Part shown: in pieces, positions 1 through 13,226 of the stretch | Layout: every line of letters starts with the position of its first letter | Numbering within the stretch: position 1 is the stretch's first letter | Assembly: GCA_025642065.1 (NCBI GenBank) | Contig: JAODUP010000026.1 | Span: forward strand, 1,202,501 to 1,266,500 | DNA: 64,000 bases | Origin: Paralvinella palmiformis | Taxonomy: Eukaryota; Annelida; Polychaeta; Terebellida; Alvinellidae | Reading direction: 5' to 3' | The notes under the pieces: generated by a model | The model's input: only the letters and a program-made list of their open reading frames with translations | The model's database searches: none | Told to the model about the DNA's origin: nothing | Position numbers and translations under genes: made by a program

Positions 1-68
1 TATTGCTAACTGAGATTTAATACAGATTACCTGAAAATTTCAGGTAGTATACATATACAGATTAACTG

Positions 69-71
<3 letters not shown>
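1..71. mobile_element. Palindromic MITE-like element, right half (cut by window edge)
   Basis: GCTAACTGAGATTTAATACA, ACCTGAAAATTTCAGGTA and CAGATTAACTGTAA match the copies at 42515-42660 and 62356-62465. The terminus runs straight into a TA array (71-106). Confidence 0.6.

Positions 72-106
<35 letters not shown>
71..106. repeat. TA microsatellite
   Basis: Continuous TA repeat adjoining the MITE-like end. Confidence 0.98.
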
Positions 107-109
<3 letters not shown>

Positions 110-1060
110 GGATCAGTTATGTATTATATCAATATATACTTACCTCAGTTATGCCATTTATCATCATCAGTAATTGTCATAATATCATAGTGATATATTA
201 TTCACATATAATAATGTCCAGGTTAGGAACAATTTTAATCTCTAAATTATATTCAGATCATGTTTATGATAATTTATCTCCTAATTATTTAACTCCTAAA
301 GTTCAGGAGCATCTCTCCCTATTAAAGATGATGAGTTTCAGGTACAATGAAGTAAGTTGTGATTTAGTAAGGTACTGTTATTATATTCTATTTAATATAT
401 GAAGGTCATTTAGGATTCTAATTAAATACGAGGCGTCGACAAATTGTGGGATTCCAATTCCAATTCACCTGTTCCATATCTGAAATTTTAAATCGGACGC
501 AAAACTGATTCAGAAATATTGTGCAATGAGTGATTTTTATTTGGCATTATCCCGCATTATATCTAGTCCACTTCTGAAATCCAAGGAGACCAAATATTTG
601 TACAGAGAATATTACAATATTCCATACGAGTTTTTACATTGATTGAAAAAAATTAAATAAGAAAAAATCAGTTGAATGAAATTAGTTGATATACATCAAT
701 CATTAATAGTATTATTTTGCTTAGCTCTCAACTTTTGTGCTGATCACTTTACCAGACTGGAGAATAATGGCTCTAATTTTATAAATTTCAATGAGCAGCC
801 TGAGAGATCTTGATGTCTTATCACCCGAAAAGATCTTTTTATGGAAGCACAGTGGGCTTTAGGCTTAACCAATAGGTCTTGTGAAAATTGTACATAAAGC
901 ACACCAAACTCTTGATTAAAATTACGTAACTAATGTATTTCCTAATAGAAAACTGGAGATAACATCCGATCAATATTTTGATCTCTGAGTGACATCTCGG
1001 TGCTATTTGTAACAACGAATTTAACATAACATGAGGATGGACTGGCATTCATTGTCAAGC

Positions 1061-1351
1061 CATGACAGCGCAGTTAGTTAGAGTATAGGACTCGTAGCCA
1101 AAGGGTCGCAGTTTTGAGGCTCCGGGAGCTGCAATGCTGTCATGTTGATGACTGATTGACTCTTCCATAAAAATGAGAACCTGATAGGATGGAGATGGCC
1201 TATAATGGTGGAATGCGTTGTATGTTCCCTTGGCAGTTGAGATATGTGCTGGGTTGGAACAGGTCCGAGTCAAGGATAATAATATTGTAAAACGCCTTAG
1301 TGCAGCTATCTAGCTGAATAGGGTGCTATATAAATGTAACATATTACTAAT
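1061..1351 (+). mobile_element. Family C repeat with degenerate tRNA-like head
   Basis: The head region AGTTAGTTAGAGTATAGGAC resembles a tRNA; the body has GCGTTGTATG and GTGCTGGG and ends GAATAGGGTGCTATATAAATG. The 3' half recurs at 56140-56286. Confidence 0.6.
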
Positions 1352-1918
1352 ACTTGATCTGGATAACATGAAGACAAATGTACTGGATAAAAGTTGACCA
1401 TAAATCCTGAAATTCATTAAAATAAGTAAAGCTGTCCATCTTGAATTTACATCAATTAAAAACACCATTAACCACTTGTAAAATCATATAAATACAACAA
1501 CAACAAATTCAGTCAATGGTGTGCATTTTGGATGATAATTTTATGTTTTCAATGAATACAAATTTGCATTATTCTTCTGTAAAAATCTATGATATCTTAA
1601 GCTGAACAAGGAGAGAAAAGTTGTAGTAATTTATCAGAAATATTAATACAACCTATCAGCATGATCTATATTTATGGTTGACCATAGCAGAGTTTTCCCT
1701 ATAAGCAAATATTTAATCCTGGAATAAATTTGTGCCTTAACTTTAACAAATATCACACACCTAAAATTCTAAAACAATGAATGGAGAGAGGGCTACTTCA
1801 TTTTCATATAAATTATTCCCCGTGCTGTTGATGGTTATCTTCCTAAAGTAAACTTGTATTCAGTGAGGACATTTAGAATATATGAAGCAAAGAAACATCG
1901 ATATTTATGTAAGTATGT

Positions 1919-1963
1919 GCGCGCGCGCGCACACACACACACAGAGAGAGAGAGAGGGGGGGA
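1919..1963. repeat. Compound GC/CA/GA microsatellite
   Basis: GC, then CA, then GA repeats ending in a G run. Confidence 0.97.
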
Positions 1964-2375
1964 GCTACTTGGTAAACCTGTAAAGAAACCAGTATGATAG
2001 CACACAGTGTCTGGACAATATACATCATAGATACTGACAGATTGTCATCCAAAGGCTGATGGATCTGAAACTGACTAGAGGAGATCTATACGATGATACC
2101 TCAGAGCTTGTGGACAAAACAATATTAAAGAACCCCAGTCCAGATTTTCATATATCAAGTCACATCTTCTTCTCATCTTATGCGTCTCGGACGTCAGCTA
2201 ATCCAGACAAATAGACGAATTATGAGATGCTGGAGAAAGATGACTATTACGAAACTGATGAATACCTCCTGCATCCGATGACATGAATTTCTTGCCGGAA
2301 GAATAACAATAACAACGAAAAGGAACAGCATAACATCAACAAGGATAACATCTAAGTTACGCTGACATTTATGCA

Positions 2376-2563
2376 GGGCACCTCCATTGTCTAGTGATAG
2401 CCTGTTGGACCACAGATCACTACCACCCGTGTTCGAATCTTGGCGTGGGCATATCTGAAGATTGTTTCATCTTTGACCTCATTTCATTACTTTTGGAGGT
2501 CACTCGGCCCATTTAGCCTACCATGTGCACAAAAGTGGCCGTAAAACATCAATCATCATCATC
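2376..2563 (+). mobile_element. Family A tRNA-derived SINE, full length
   Basis: Family A, defined by comparing copies in this window: about 185 bp; the head GGGCGCCTCCGTGGTCTAG carries an A-box-like TGGTCTAGCGG, then a B-box GTTCGAATCCC, a body with CATATCTGAAGGGTGTTTCA and TTTGGAGGTCGCTCGGCCC, and a tail GTGGCCGTAAAACATCAATC ending in ATC repeats. This copy is complete but diverged in the head. Confidence 0.85.
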
Positions 2564-4037
2564 TGACATTCATGCATGCAATCCTTTTTATTATCCAGAT
2601 GACTCGAGTCACGAGTGGAAATCTAAAAATGACTACCACTTGTTTGAGATTTGTGAGAAAATTGCATCTTATTTTTTCGTGGAGTCTAGTCGAGTCTTTG
2701 TCTTTCAAAGACATTCAATAATTGAAGATTCTGCCTGAAAACGTCCGAGAAAAAAGCTCTCTCAATCCATTGTCGATAAATTGTCAACCACCTTTCGTAA
2801 TTGTTTTTACTATATACACAAACCTGGCAATTAACACACCTGGCCTTCAGATAAACAGGTAGATTTAACTGACAGATTATAAGAATAAACTCGATAGGAG
2901 ATTTTCATATTTATAATTGAAAATGAGGCAAAAATTATTGCCAATATTTCTCTTCAGAGAACCTATATCTCAGAAAAGACTGACACAGGATGCTTTCGTT
3001 TACAACTAAATGTTGAACTCTCCACACTTCAGTCAGGTTAAATACCTTGGTTACAGCCCCAAATTTTAAATTCCGGATCTGCCCTTTTGTAATATTATTA
3101 CTGAATAACACCAACAAATGGATGCACCATCCTTCCAGTTAAAATTACCTCCTTCTCATCTCCAGAGGAGAAACATTTGGGATTACACTGGCTGGTTCTT
3201 ATACAGAGGTGGCCTTTTAGGAGAGGTTTTAGTAGATGTAAATTAGTGCTCATAACAGGTAATGCTGAAAAGTATTAGTCCATCCAAACAGGTGCTTATA
3301 GGAGTGATCTACTAATGTACCTGGAACAGTTCTGGATCCAAGGGATTCCTGGAAGCTTCAATACCCACCATGGATTTCCAGGGATGTTTCAAATATACAC
3401 AAGTTTAACGTACGATCATGTGAGTTTATCTTTAACAAACCTCAAAGTGAGATGCGATTGCAGCATCCCAACAATATGTCATATCTCAGCTCATTAATAG
3501 TGATAGGACATTTAGCATGGCAGCCATAATTTGGGGAACTCGAGGTTACCAGAAGAGAATGGAAGTATGTCATCTCTCAAGAAGTTTAAACTTATTCAAC
3601 CCTGACATCGTTCTATTTTTATATTTTGTCTCAAATAATATCCATTATTCAACCTTAATATTTATTAAAGTTGCAGTAATATTATAATTATTACAATTAT
3701 TTTATTATTATTATTATTATTAGTACTACTAATACTACTACTACCTCAAACTCTGAAGTGAGAAATAACATAAAAAATTAAAACAGACTAATAACACCTG
3801 GTTAATGTTGACTTAGAAATTTCATTTCTCCAACTTAATAAAAGTGAGAAGAGACTAAATAATCCGATAATGTGTTAAAACACTTTGTCCTTCGTGGGTA
3901 TTGATTATCGGGCGATCCTTGAGCTATAAGTATTTCTAGACTTACTACTGGGGTGCCTGACAGTCTGGCAATTCTGCATAATCTAACATAACATACTGAT
4001 AGTGATACCAGCACATATTTAACAAATCTTCTAACGG

Positions 4038-4083
4038 AACACACACACACACACACACAGACAGACACACAGACACACACACA
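4038..4083. repeat. CA-rich microsatellite
   Basis: CA repeats interrupted by CAGA. Confidence 0.97.
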
Positions 4084-5251
4084 CTAATATATTTCTACTA
4101 TAGTACAGCACAATAATAAACTTCCTCATAAACTCCCTCATATAGACATCAGCAGCTCTATAACAATTATAACCAGCTTCTATCCCCAGGTCATCTCTAC
4201 ATTATCCACACCAAAACATTTTGTTCAACACGATCCTGATTTAATTAACCATAAACTTAATGTTTAAGATCCGGAAATGAGAAAAAAACATATTATCAGA
4301 GTTTGAATAACTGAAGTTTGTTATATTAATATATCTATGTATATGGACTGTAAATGTTCTTTGTTTTACACACTGATGTGCTTTGAAAGAGAAATGATTA
4401 ATTGCTGTTCAAACTCGGGTACATTTAAAATGTTGTAACGGTTTGGAAATATTTAAAACTGAAATTGAAGACTCATGAGTCCCATGCCAGATTCAAATGT
4501 CATTGGCTTAGCTTTGTTGTTCAGATTTGGCGAGGGACCTGAATATTTCTTATTGGCTGTTTCGTAATCCATGTAACCTCTGACCCAGCTTAGAGCTGGC
4601 AACCCTTTTCAAAATTTAAATCAGTTTTTGTTTGGATCTTGGTGAATGTAGTCAAAAAGTGAATTGTTGTAAAAGTGACTTGTGATGTTATTGAAAATGG
4701 AAATGTGAATATCAGAAATGGATCATTGGTATTCATTAACAATGGATCGTGAATAAATGGATCATGATTTATCAAGTCTCAATCGCTGATGTGTGTGTTA
4801 CACGGAAGAATGAACTTTAAATGGAGCCCCAATATATAAAATAATGATACAGCAAAGCAGACGCTCAGGGCTCATGAAGAGCCCACCCCAAAACACTGAT
4901 AACATAATAAATAAATATAAACAAAAATAAATTTACATTTACAAATTAGGTCATCACGTGTAATATATTCTATCATCTATGTGATGTACAACACGAGTAA
5001 AATATGCATACGCTTTAAACTAAAAAAATGTAAAAAAAAGAAACAAAACAAACTGCTAAACATTTATATAGCAATGGATTTGAACTAAGATGCCATTATA
5101 TTCTTCCACACCACTATATCAATCTACTGACATTTCTCATAGCTGTGTGACCGAAGAGGGTCAAATGAATTGCGATTACAGGTATGTGCCAGTTTCTGAT
5201 TATCCATTAAGAGAAGTGGTCTGTTAAGGCAGGTAGTTATGGCGACAGCTC

Positions 5252-5252
5252 T

Positions 5253-5303
<51 letters not shown>
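5252..5303. repeat. CA/TA compound microsatellite
   Basis: CA repeat followed by TA repeat. It gives rise to CVCVC/YIYIY-type false frames. Confidence 0.98.
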
Positions 5304-5306
<3 letters not shown>

Positions 5307-6054
5307 AAGGGACACTGAAGATGCCAGTAAAACCAGACAAAAACAGAAGAAATAGGACTATATTTGAAACAAACAAAATAACATATCTTAGCCATAATTC
5401 TCAGCGCAAAATAAGACCAAAAACACAAACATAATTTCATGCTAGAGAGATGTTCTGCGGCTACAGATGAAGAGTATCAAAACCTCAGGCTAACATATAT
5501 CTGGCCTGTCATAGTGAAGTATTTGTTGTATAATATGTAAAATATAAAAATACATTTGCAGAATTATCCACATAAAACAAGTTATCTTCATAATTTACAC
5601 ACATACTCACTCAGTAAAGCAACAACTTACATCGGCTATAAAACTGTAAAATTTTAATTGTTCTGTAAATGTGTTGTTGGCATCAGGATATAACTAAAAT
5701 TGAACACAGTCAACTCTTAAATAATTGGCTGTTGATTAACCGGAATTTGTATTAACCAGATAACGATAAGTGTTATTTAAAAGATGCCTGGGAAAAATGA
5801 TGACTTATCAATACTCTCCACCAACCAGTTTCTAAACAATCCGTTATATATAATTGATGGCTGATCATCGTGACATACGAGATGCATTAATCACAATGAT
5901 AACATCATTAGAACCAATCAGAATAACAAACTTCAGTGGGACTCAATAGCAACTGGGAGATATACTGTGAGAACGGTGCGGAAAAAAACCCATCATATCC
6001 TATTGTTGTTTAATGAGCAAATAGGCCGTCACACGGTCATGAAGCGTTATTTAC

Positions 6055-6192
6055 CTTAGATATGGGATCAACTAAAAGAACTTGGCATCTTTCACACTGT
6101 AGCAGAGACTGAGTGTGTAACATTATCTTGTGGATCAGTGCTGCCACGTTACTCTGTTCTTCAAATATCAACCTCGCCAAATCTAACAGCAA
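6055..6192 (-). CDS. PDE5A: PDE5-like coding exon 4: start of GAF-B
   Basis: It codes for 46 residues from [13 protein letters not shown] to LLVDPISK, between an ATTTCAG acceptor and an AAG|GTAAAT donor, phase 0. It aligns with the connector and first helix/strand of GAF-B in PDE5/PDE11. The next exon, completing GAF-B, was not found in 1-6054 and is expected outside the window. Confidence 0.9.
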
Positions 6193-7071
6193 CTGAAATG
6201 ATAAAAACATAGTATTATACATTAAGGTTTATATAAGGTTAAGGTGAAGGAAAGTATCAGGAGTGAGTGAGTGAGTGTTTTGTTTATAATGTCAAGAGGA
6301 GTTTCCTTTGGTATAACACATCCCACATATGTACACAGATAGCGCTGGGACTTGTTAACCCTGACCTCACATACACAGGTAACATTGGAATCTGAACCCC
6401 TGACCTGACATACATAGGTAGCATTGGGATGTGAACCTAGACCCGACATACACAGGTAACATTGGGATGTGAGCCTTGACCCGACATACATAGGTAACAT
6501 TGGGATGTGAACCTTGACCTGACATACACAGGTAACACTGGGATGCGAACCTCGACCTAGAGATCTGGAGCAAAGTTTAGTAAGAACTCTACTACCATGA
6601 CATCATTAACGCAATCAGGAGGAAGAAAAATATACAAACTTACAACTGAATACTAACGACAATTAGTTTTGATATTTTGATTGAACATGACACTATCAAT
6701 GTGACTAACAATGTGGCTGGGAATCCAGGATTCTACCAATTTTACAAGAGGTAAATATAATTCTTTTGTACCTAATAATGGCTGACATTTCTTTAATTTT
6801 TATGCGTTAGTGTTTGGATAACTAAATTATCAGATATTATCAGACACATTTACGCCTGAACGGTAATGTCTCAATTTTATTTGCTTCAAAAAACCAGACA
6901 TTAGTACACCGATTTCTAGCATCTGGGAAATTGAGCGGCAATTTACTCTTATTTAGACTGAATTAAAACATTTTTCATTTAATCGCTTTGTTTATGGAAT
7001 ATGGGATCTGGAAATTATGACAATATATCGGTTCACCGTCAGCTTGCCTACATCATGTATGATATAACAAA

Positions 7072-7112
<41 letters not shown>

Positions 7113-9030
7113 CTATATCTTTTACATATCAGAACAAACTTGGACACAAATGTTACGTTTCAGCCACTGGAGACTGAAGACTGAACAGGATATATTTGTA
7201 AATGATCGATTCAGTTTATTAATCTGTATCATCAATCAATTCAATATGGATCAGAAACGTCACAAATCTGGACCTAAGCCTTTGAGCATCACGGGTAGCA
7301 TAAAATAATGACACCTACTCCAGGTTTTAAACTGTTCTTCTGTACACTGCGTCTATACAGATCTCATTATAAACATCAAAGCTTTCCGACCAGCCGTCTG
7401 TGTTACGCATGTTCCGACCAGCCGTCTGTGTTACAAACTCAGGCATAATATGGATTAATCAGTAAGTCAAGTTCGTTAGGCATTTTTGGTAAGCGCCGAG
7501 AAAAATCAAAATACAATTACACCGACACGAGCAGCACTCATCCCAACAAATATAAAATTGGAATGATTCAATAAGGATTCCGTACTGTACGCGGTGTACT
7601 AGCTAAACAAAAGAACTTAAAACACCAGCATTAAAACGAGCTGATTTGGTTAACAACGTCTGGACATTCATTAGGAAGAAAACAGAATGCTACGAGATTA
7701 CTGTTGTCTATGTTCGGAGATCATTATGTTAACATCTGTGAAACCTCTCATCTTTTGTAAGCCAACCAACATAGAGAGGGGAGTTTGTAAAAGACAACAG
7801 ACACACACATATACAGAGAGAGAGAGAGGGGGGCTCGGTGGAGCAAAACAAGCACACATATATACACACACACACAGAGTGGCTGGGTGGAAACGCGCGC
7901 AAACACACACACAGATGGGCTGGGTGGAGCCCCCCCCCCACACAGAGGTTCGGTGGAGACAAACACACGCGCGCGCGCGCGCGCGCGGATAGAGAGTAAT
8001 TAATCAGAAAAGACGCAGCTCATGTTCTTAGAATTGTCCAATTGTTTTCGCCATCACTCATTCATTACAAAACAAAATGATACAACAACAGCGTGTAGCT
8101 TACATTGAGATAAACTAATATAGTGAGTACATATAGATGACCGTTGTACGTTTAAAGAAGCCATCCGGGTCAGGAAAGTAGCACAAGTCAACGATCTGTT
8201 TACTAAACCATGTTCGTAGGTTTAAGATAATTTGGCTTCAACTGTTTTGCTCCATTACGCACCTATATATGACCATGAAACCGTAATACCATGATAAATA
8301 AACACACAACAAACGTTATGTTGTCAGAGTAGGTTGTGTCTTTATCTTTCCATTCTTAATTTATTGACATATCATCAAGATCTTGCCATCTATCATTCAG
8401 CATACTCATCCAAACCACGAAACTGTGAAACTGATGACCGAATTGCTCCAGTCTCGAATGGGGGATTGCACTCGTGACCGTCGGGGAAAACTTCGCAGCT
8501 CATCCATTCCCCATCACGAAGCTGCTCCAGAGGTTACTTTACGTAGTTTCCTATAGGTGGTGCCTTATGCCCACTTCCCCGTGTCCATATATATGGCGCA
8601 TAAATCAGTAGCACTTAATGGCTGCGGGTTAAACCGTGCAGAGGGAATGACGAGGAAGGGTCACAGTGTCTTGTCGGATATTGAATTCTGTGAATGATTA
8701 ATCTAGGCGTAAATAAGCGTAACCCGTCCTCGAGGAGACCTTCAGGTGATGGGAGTTGTGATTCTCCACCGTATTACTTACGTGTAATAAATGCCGACTA
8801 CCAATATAAAGCTAAATACGACTGGGACATTGCTGGGTATTTGGCTATTTCTGGCGACGAGGGAATAACAGAAATAAAAATAAAACATGATATTTTATGG
8901 AAAGTTTTATCTCGGCCAAAACACTACGGAAAGTTCAGTTTAATATACCAGGTTATATAATGTATATGTCTGCCGTTAGTATAAGTGCTTTCTTTAGACA
9001 TTTGTCTATCAGTGGTGCCGATCTCAACTG

Positions 9031-9074
<44 letters not shown>

Positions 9075-10950
9075 CCACCTGACCAATTAAGGGGCCACTT
9101 CTTAGAGATAAATTCAGATGACCAGATCAAAGAGTATTCGAAAGACTTTTACTGAAAAATGAAACATCCCACAAATACGGCTAATACCGAAATTCAATCT
9201 GCACCCTTGGAGATCTGTGGCGTAATGTGCTGCCATTTAATGCCAGCACACTATGCCACATAATATAGTATGATATCACATTTTACTGGTTGTAGGATCA
9301 TGCACCTCTGGACGTTTTGGGCACGGAAAATATTCAGGGTGGACGTTTCGGCCATATCACTAAATGAGAAACTCAAACTAGAATAGAAAGGGACTTGCTG
9401 TCTAAAAACCATGTAAATCAAACCGAATTATCTGTTGGGCTTTTGTTTGCTTATATAATATGGCAAATACTTCCAACTTGAATATTGGGCGCCTCCGTGG
9501 TCTAGCGGTAGCGTGCTGGACCACAGATCAATACCACCCGTGTTCGAATCCCGGCGTGGGCATATCTGAAGGTTGTTTCGTCTTTCACTTCGTCTACATT
9601 ACCTTTGGAGGTCGCTCGGCCCGTTTAGCCTACCTTGTGCACAAAAGTGGCCGTAAAACATCAATCATCATCCAACTTGAATATTACCGTGGCCAAAACT
9701 TCCATCTTGAATATTACCGTACAAGTTTAAAAGTGATTAGTAACTATAACTGTGGTATTACGTTATCATAGCGCAATGTTACTGTGGTGTTCAGTACTAC
9801 TGTTGTACAGTGCTCCTGTTATACAGTGCTATTGTTGTATGGTGCTACTGTTGTACAGTGCTCCTGTTATACAGTGCTATTGTTGTATGGTGCTACTGTT
9901 GTACAGTGCTCCTGTTATACAGTGCTATTGTTGTATGGTGCTACTGTTGTACAGTGCTTCTGTTATACAGTGCTATTGTTGTATGGTGCTACTGTTGTAC
10001 AGTGCTCCTGTTATACAGTGCTATTGTTGTATGGTGCTACTGTTGTACAGTGCTTCTGTTATACAGTGCTATTGTTGTATGGTGCTACTGTTGTACAGTG
10101 CTCATGTTATACAGTGCTATTGTTGTATGGTGCTACTGTTGTATGGTGTTATTGTTGTACAGTGTTATTGTTGTACAGTATTACAAATTACAATTGTACA
10201 GAGTTAATGTTGTACAGTGTCAACATTGTACAGTGTTATCGTTGTACAGTGTTATTGATGCACAGTGTTATCATTGTACAGTGTTAATGTTATACATTAT
10301 GTATATAATAGTGTCAATTGTGACTGTAGTATAATATCGAACAACATAATGTGGCACTGTCATAGCAGAGTGAGTGAGTGAGTCAGTCAGTCAGTGTCCT
10401 GTTTAGCTTCAATATGTTTGTTACACCTAGGTCATTATAATGGCCGAGGTGCTGCTTCCTCGAGCTAATGTCAACAGATTGGATGACACATCCAATGGAC
10501 ACAGGTAACACAGGTATTTGATTCCCAGACTCGTGTTAAAGTGTGTGTAGTAGAGTGACACCTTAAAGTGTTCTGCAATAATTACCTCACCAGAGTACAA
10601 TTTTATCACAATACAAAGTTTAATTTAAAAGATTATTCCGACAGTCCAATATTAGGGTGGTGCACTGAGACAACAACAACAAAAAAGAACAGGCAGGAAT
10701 CAATCTGGATATCAACAAAACATCAAGTTGTCCGTGGAACAGACTAACCGATTGAATATACGTTGGAAGTCTGATAAGTTATACAGTAGGGAAAAAATGG
10801 CCGGGAGAACTTCAAGCAACCCGTAAATATAAACAATTACGTTATAAATAATGTGATATACTCCGAATTATGGTACTTGTAAATTTGTTTGTACATGAAC
10901 TCTATGTCTGTCTGTCTGTCTGTCTCTCTCTGTGTGTGTGTGTGTGTGTG

Positions 10951-11001
<51 letters not shown>

Positions 11002-13195
11002 CTATCACACATACGCGCGCGTACACATACTCACGCATACACGCAAATGAAAACCCGAACTAACAACAGAATATTAGCTCCAAGTCACACCTGACTATAA
11101 TTACTGTTAATCAAGCATAATCAGAGAAAATCGATGAAGGACAATTAATGTCCCGCGGCAGTTTATGGATTATACCAGAATAGACCCCCCCCCAAAAAAA
11201 AAGGGAAGGAAAAACTGTCTCCAACATAATTAATACGTGGAGGTAATTAGTCTCACACTGAACCATACTAACTGATGCTCAGGTACATTAACTGTACTTC
11301 AGCAAGTTGGTGTCATACCTTACTTCGGAGTGTACGGGATCTGTCACAGACCCGGAGACGGGCGTACAACAAACGATCTCCGATGATACGATGATTATGA
11401 CTACTCGGCACTTGCTGCTATTAGGATCGTTTGAATATGAATTCCCCAAAAAGTAACTTTTACCCGAAAGTCCTGTTCGGAAATTAATTTCGGAGCTGAA
11501 ACATTTATGGGTCGCTGATCCCGATCTTAAAGTCTGACGTTAGAGATGTGCCATGGGAAGGTGAATCCTGAATTTTATTGGAATTACAGTAATGAGTTTT
11601 GGGAAAGTTACAAGCACAGTTGGGAGAGCTGACCAGACTCTACCGAGGCCCTGAAGTTAGATTCATGTTGCTACCAATTGAAATCGGCTAAACTTTGCTC
11701 AACCCGCACACGTCTACCTGGAGTACCTGCACGTACGCTGAACTGTAAACGAACATCGTACAAAAAAGAATTACGGCATGTATTAAACAAATTATTTTAT
11801 GTTCATGCAGTTGTGTGACCGGAAAATAGCAATATGTATGAAGTGATAATACACAAATATATATTATCACCGCCAAGAAATGGTCATTAATAATAGGATA
11901 AAAGTAAGTCAAGCTTTATCACTATCGTATTTCTATCAAATTTCTACCTTCGCACAAAGTCGAAGCAGACTATAAATACGAGTCTATATATGATATCTCT
12001 CTGAAAACCCTGTAAGTGATGCCTGACCATGGATGACTGTCGTACAGAAATTTCCTGTTGTTACTAAACCAATCCTGGACTTAATAAGACCAACTCAGCT
12101 CATTGATACATTGGGCAGCAGGACTTGGTTTACTCAATCACCTGGCTTGTATAGGATGTAACATAATGCGCTGACTGGGTATGAACCAAATGGGGGGAAC
12201 CTTCCTTCACCCTCTCCCCCTTCCCGTGTCTCGATCCACTGTAGTTGGGAATCTGACAGAAGTAGATTAATATAGAACACCAGAAGATCTTTCAAACTTA
12301 GAAGCCAGTAAATACAGTATACGCTTTAGGAAGGGAGGAGTTAATTTAAAAATATTATTAAAAAAAACAACAACACCAGTCTGGCTACAGGATGTCGCTA
12401 GACACAGATACATCACAGAGAACAATACACCGAGCGCTTCACTGAGCGCTAACTACCCTAGAAGGGGGGGGGGGGAGGGAGGGAATGCAGGGATAGCTGT
12501 GGTGTCGGAATGAATTTACAAAAAGAAGACATCCGATGTAACACCGGAAGTAATCTCTGGTACGGCTGAAACCAGAACATGCTGAAATAATGCCGTGACA
12601 GTGACGGAGGACGATAAACATTAAACAGACCCTCGGGGCAGGGAAAATCTTCACGTTAGGCAATAAACCATGTCCCTGCGTACAGTAATGTGATGAGTTA
12701 AAATGACAATAACAATATTTCACTCCTACGATATAAATGTAAAACTTCGTGTTCAGGATCCGCATTTTAATTAATTGGCAATTCAAAGACATGACAGTAA
12801 AATATGACAAGAAAAACTTTGACGGGCTGTCCAGTTTTCTGTGTTGTTGTGGTTGCTGATGTGTATATTTATCATTGATCATAGATTGTTAATTTAATAA
12901 GACTGGATCGTATTAGAACACACAAACCAAGATTATATACAACATAAGGATTAAAACACAAGTACAAATTATATATATATATATATATATATAATACACA
13001 CCCAAAAGTGTGTGCTTGAGCTTAACTCCACTCATTTGACATACAACTGATAGGCCGTTCGATGGGAAAGAGATTACCAGATGAAACATCACATAGACAA
13101 ACTTAGGTAACTTTGAGATTTGATTCATACAAACTGCAGAATTGCAGAACAATGTGCCTCTAGCTGCAACTCCCCCATAGTGTTTACACGCGTAC

Positions 13196-13226
<31 letters not shown>

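Larger units (their letters stand above)
1..6054 (-). other. Intron of the PDE5-like gene (left edge) without recognised exons
   Basis: Minus-strand continuation after the donor at 6054-6053. It holds a partial MITE copy at the edge, a family C repeat (1061-1351), a family A SINE (2376-2563), and microsatellites at 71-106, 1919-1963, 4038-4083 and 5252-5303. I searched by eye for the next GAF-B exon and found none; small exons could be missed. Confidence 0.6.

Noticed and set aside
2935..3117. Possible missing PDE GAF-B exon on the minus strand
   Set aside because: The translation does not resemble GAF-B and splice sites are not convincing.
9752..10334. Three overlapping plus-strand frames of 151-174 codons
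   Set aside because: They come from the 16-bp tandem array and encode the same rotated repeat peptide.
12439..12882. 147-codon minus frame
   Set aside because: No recognisable domain, odd composition, lies in a PDE intron and ends in a simple G/C run.
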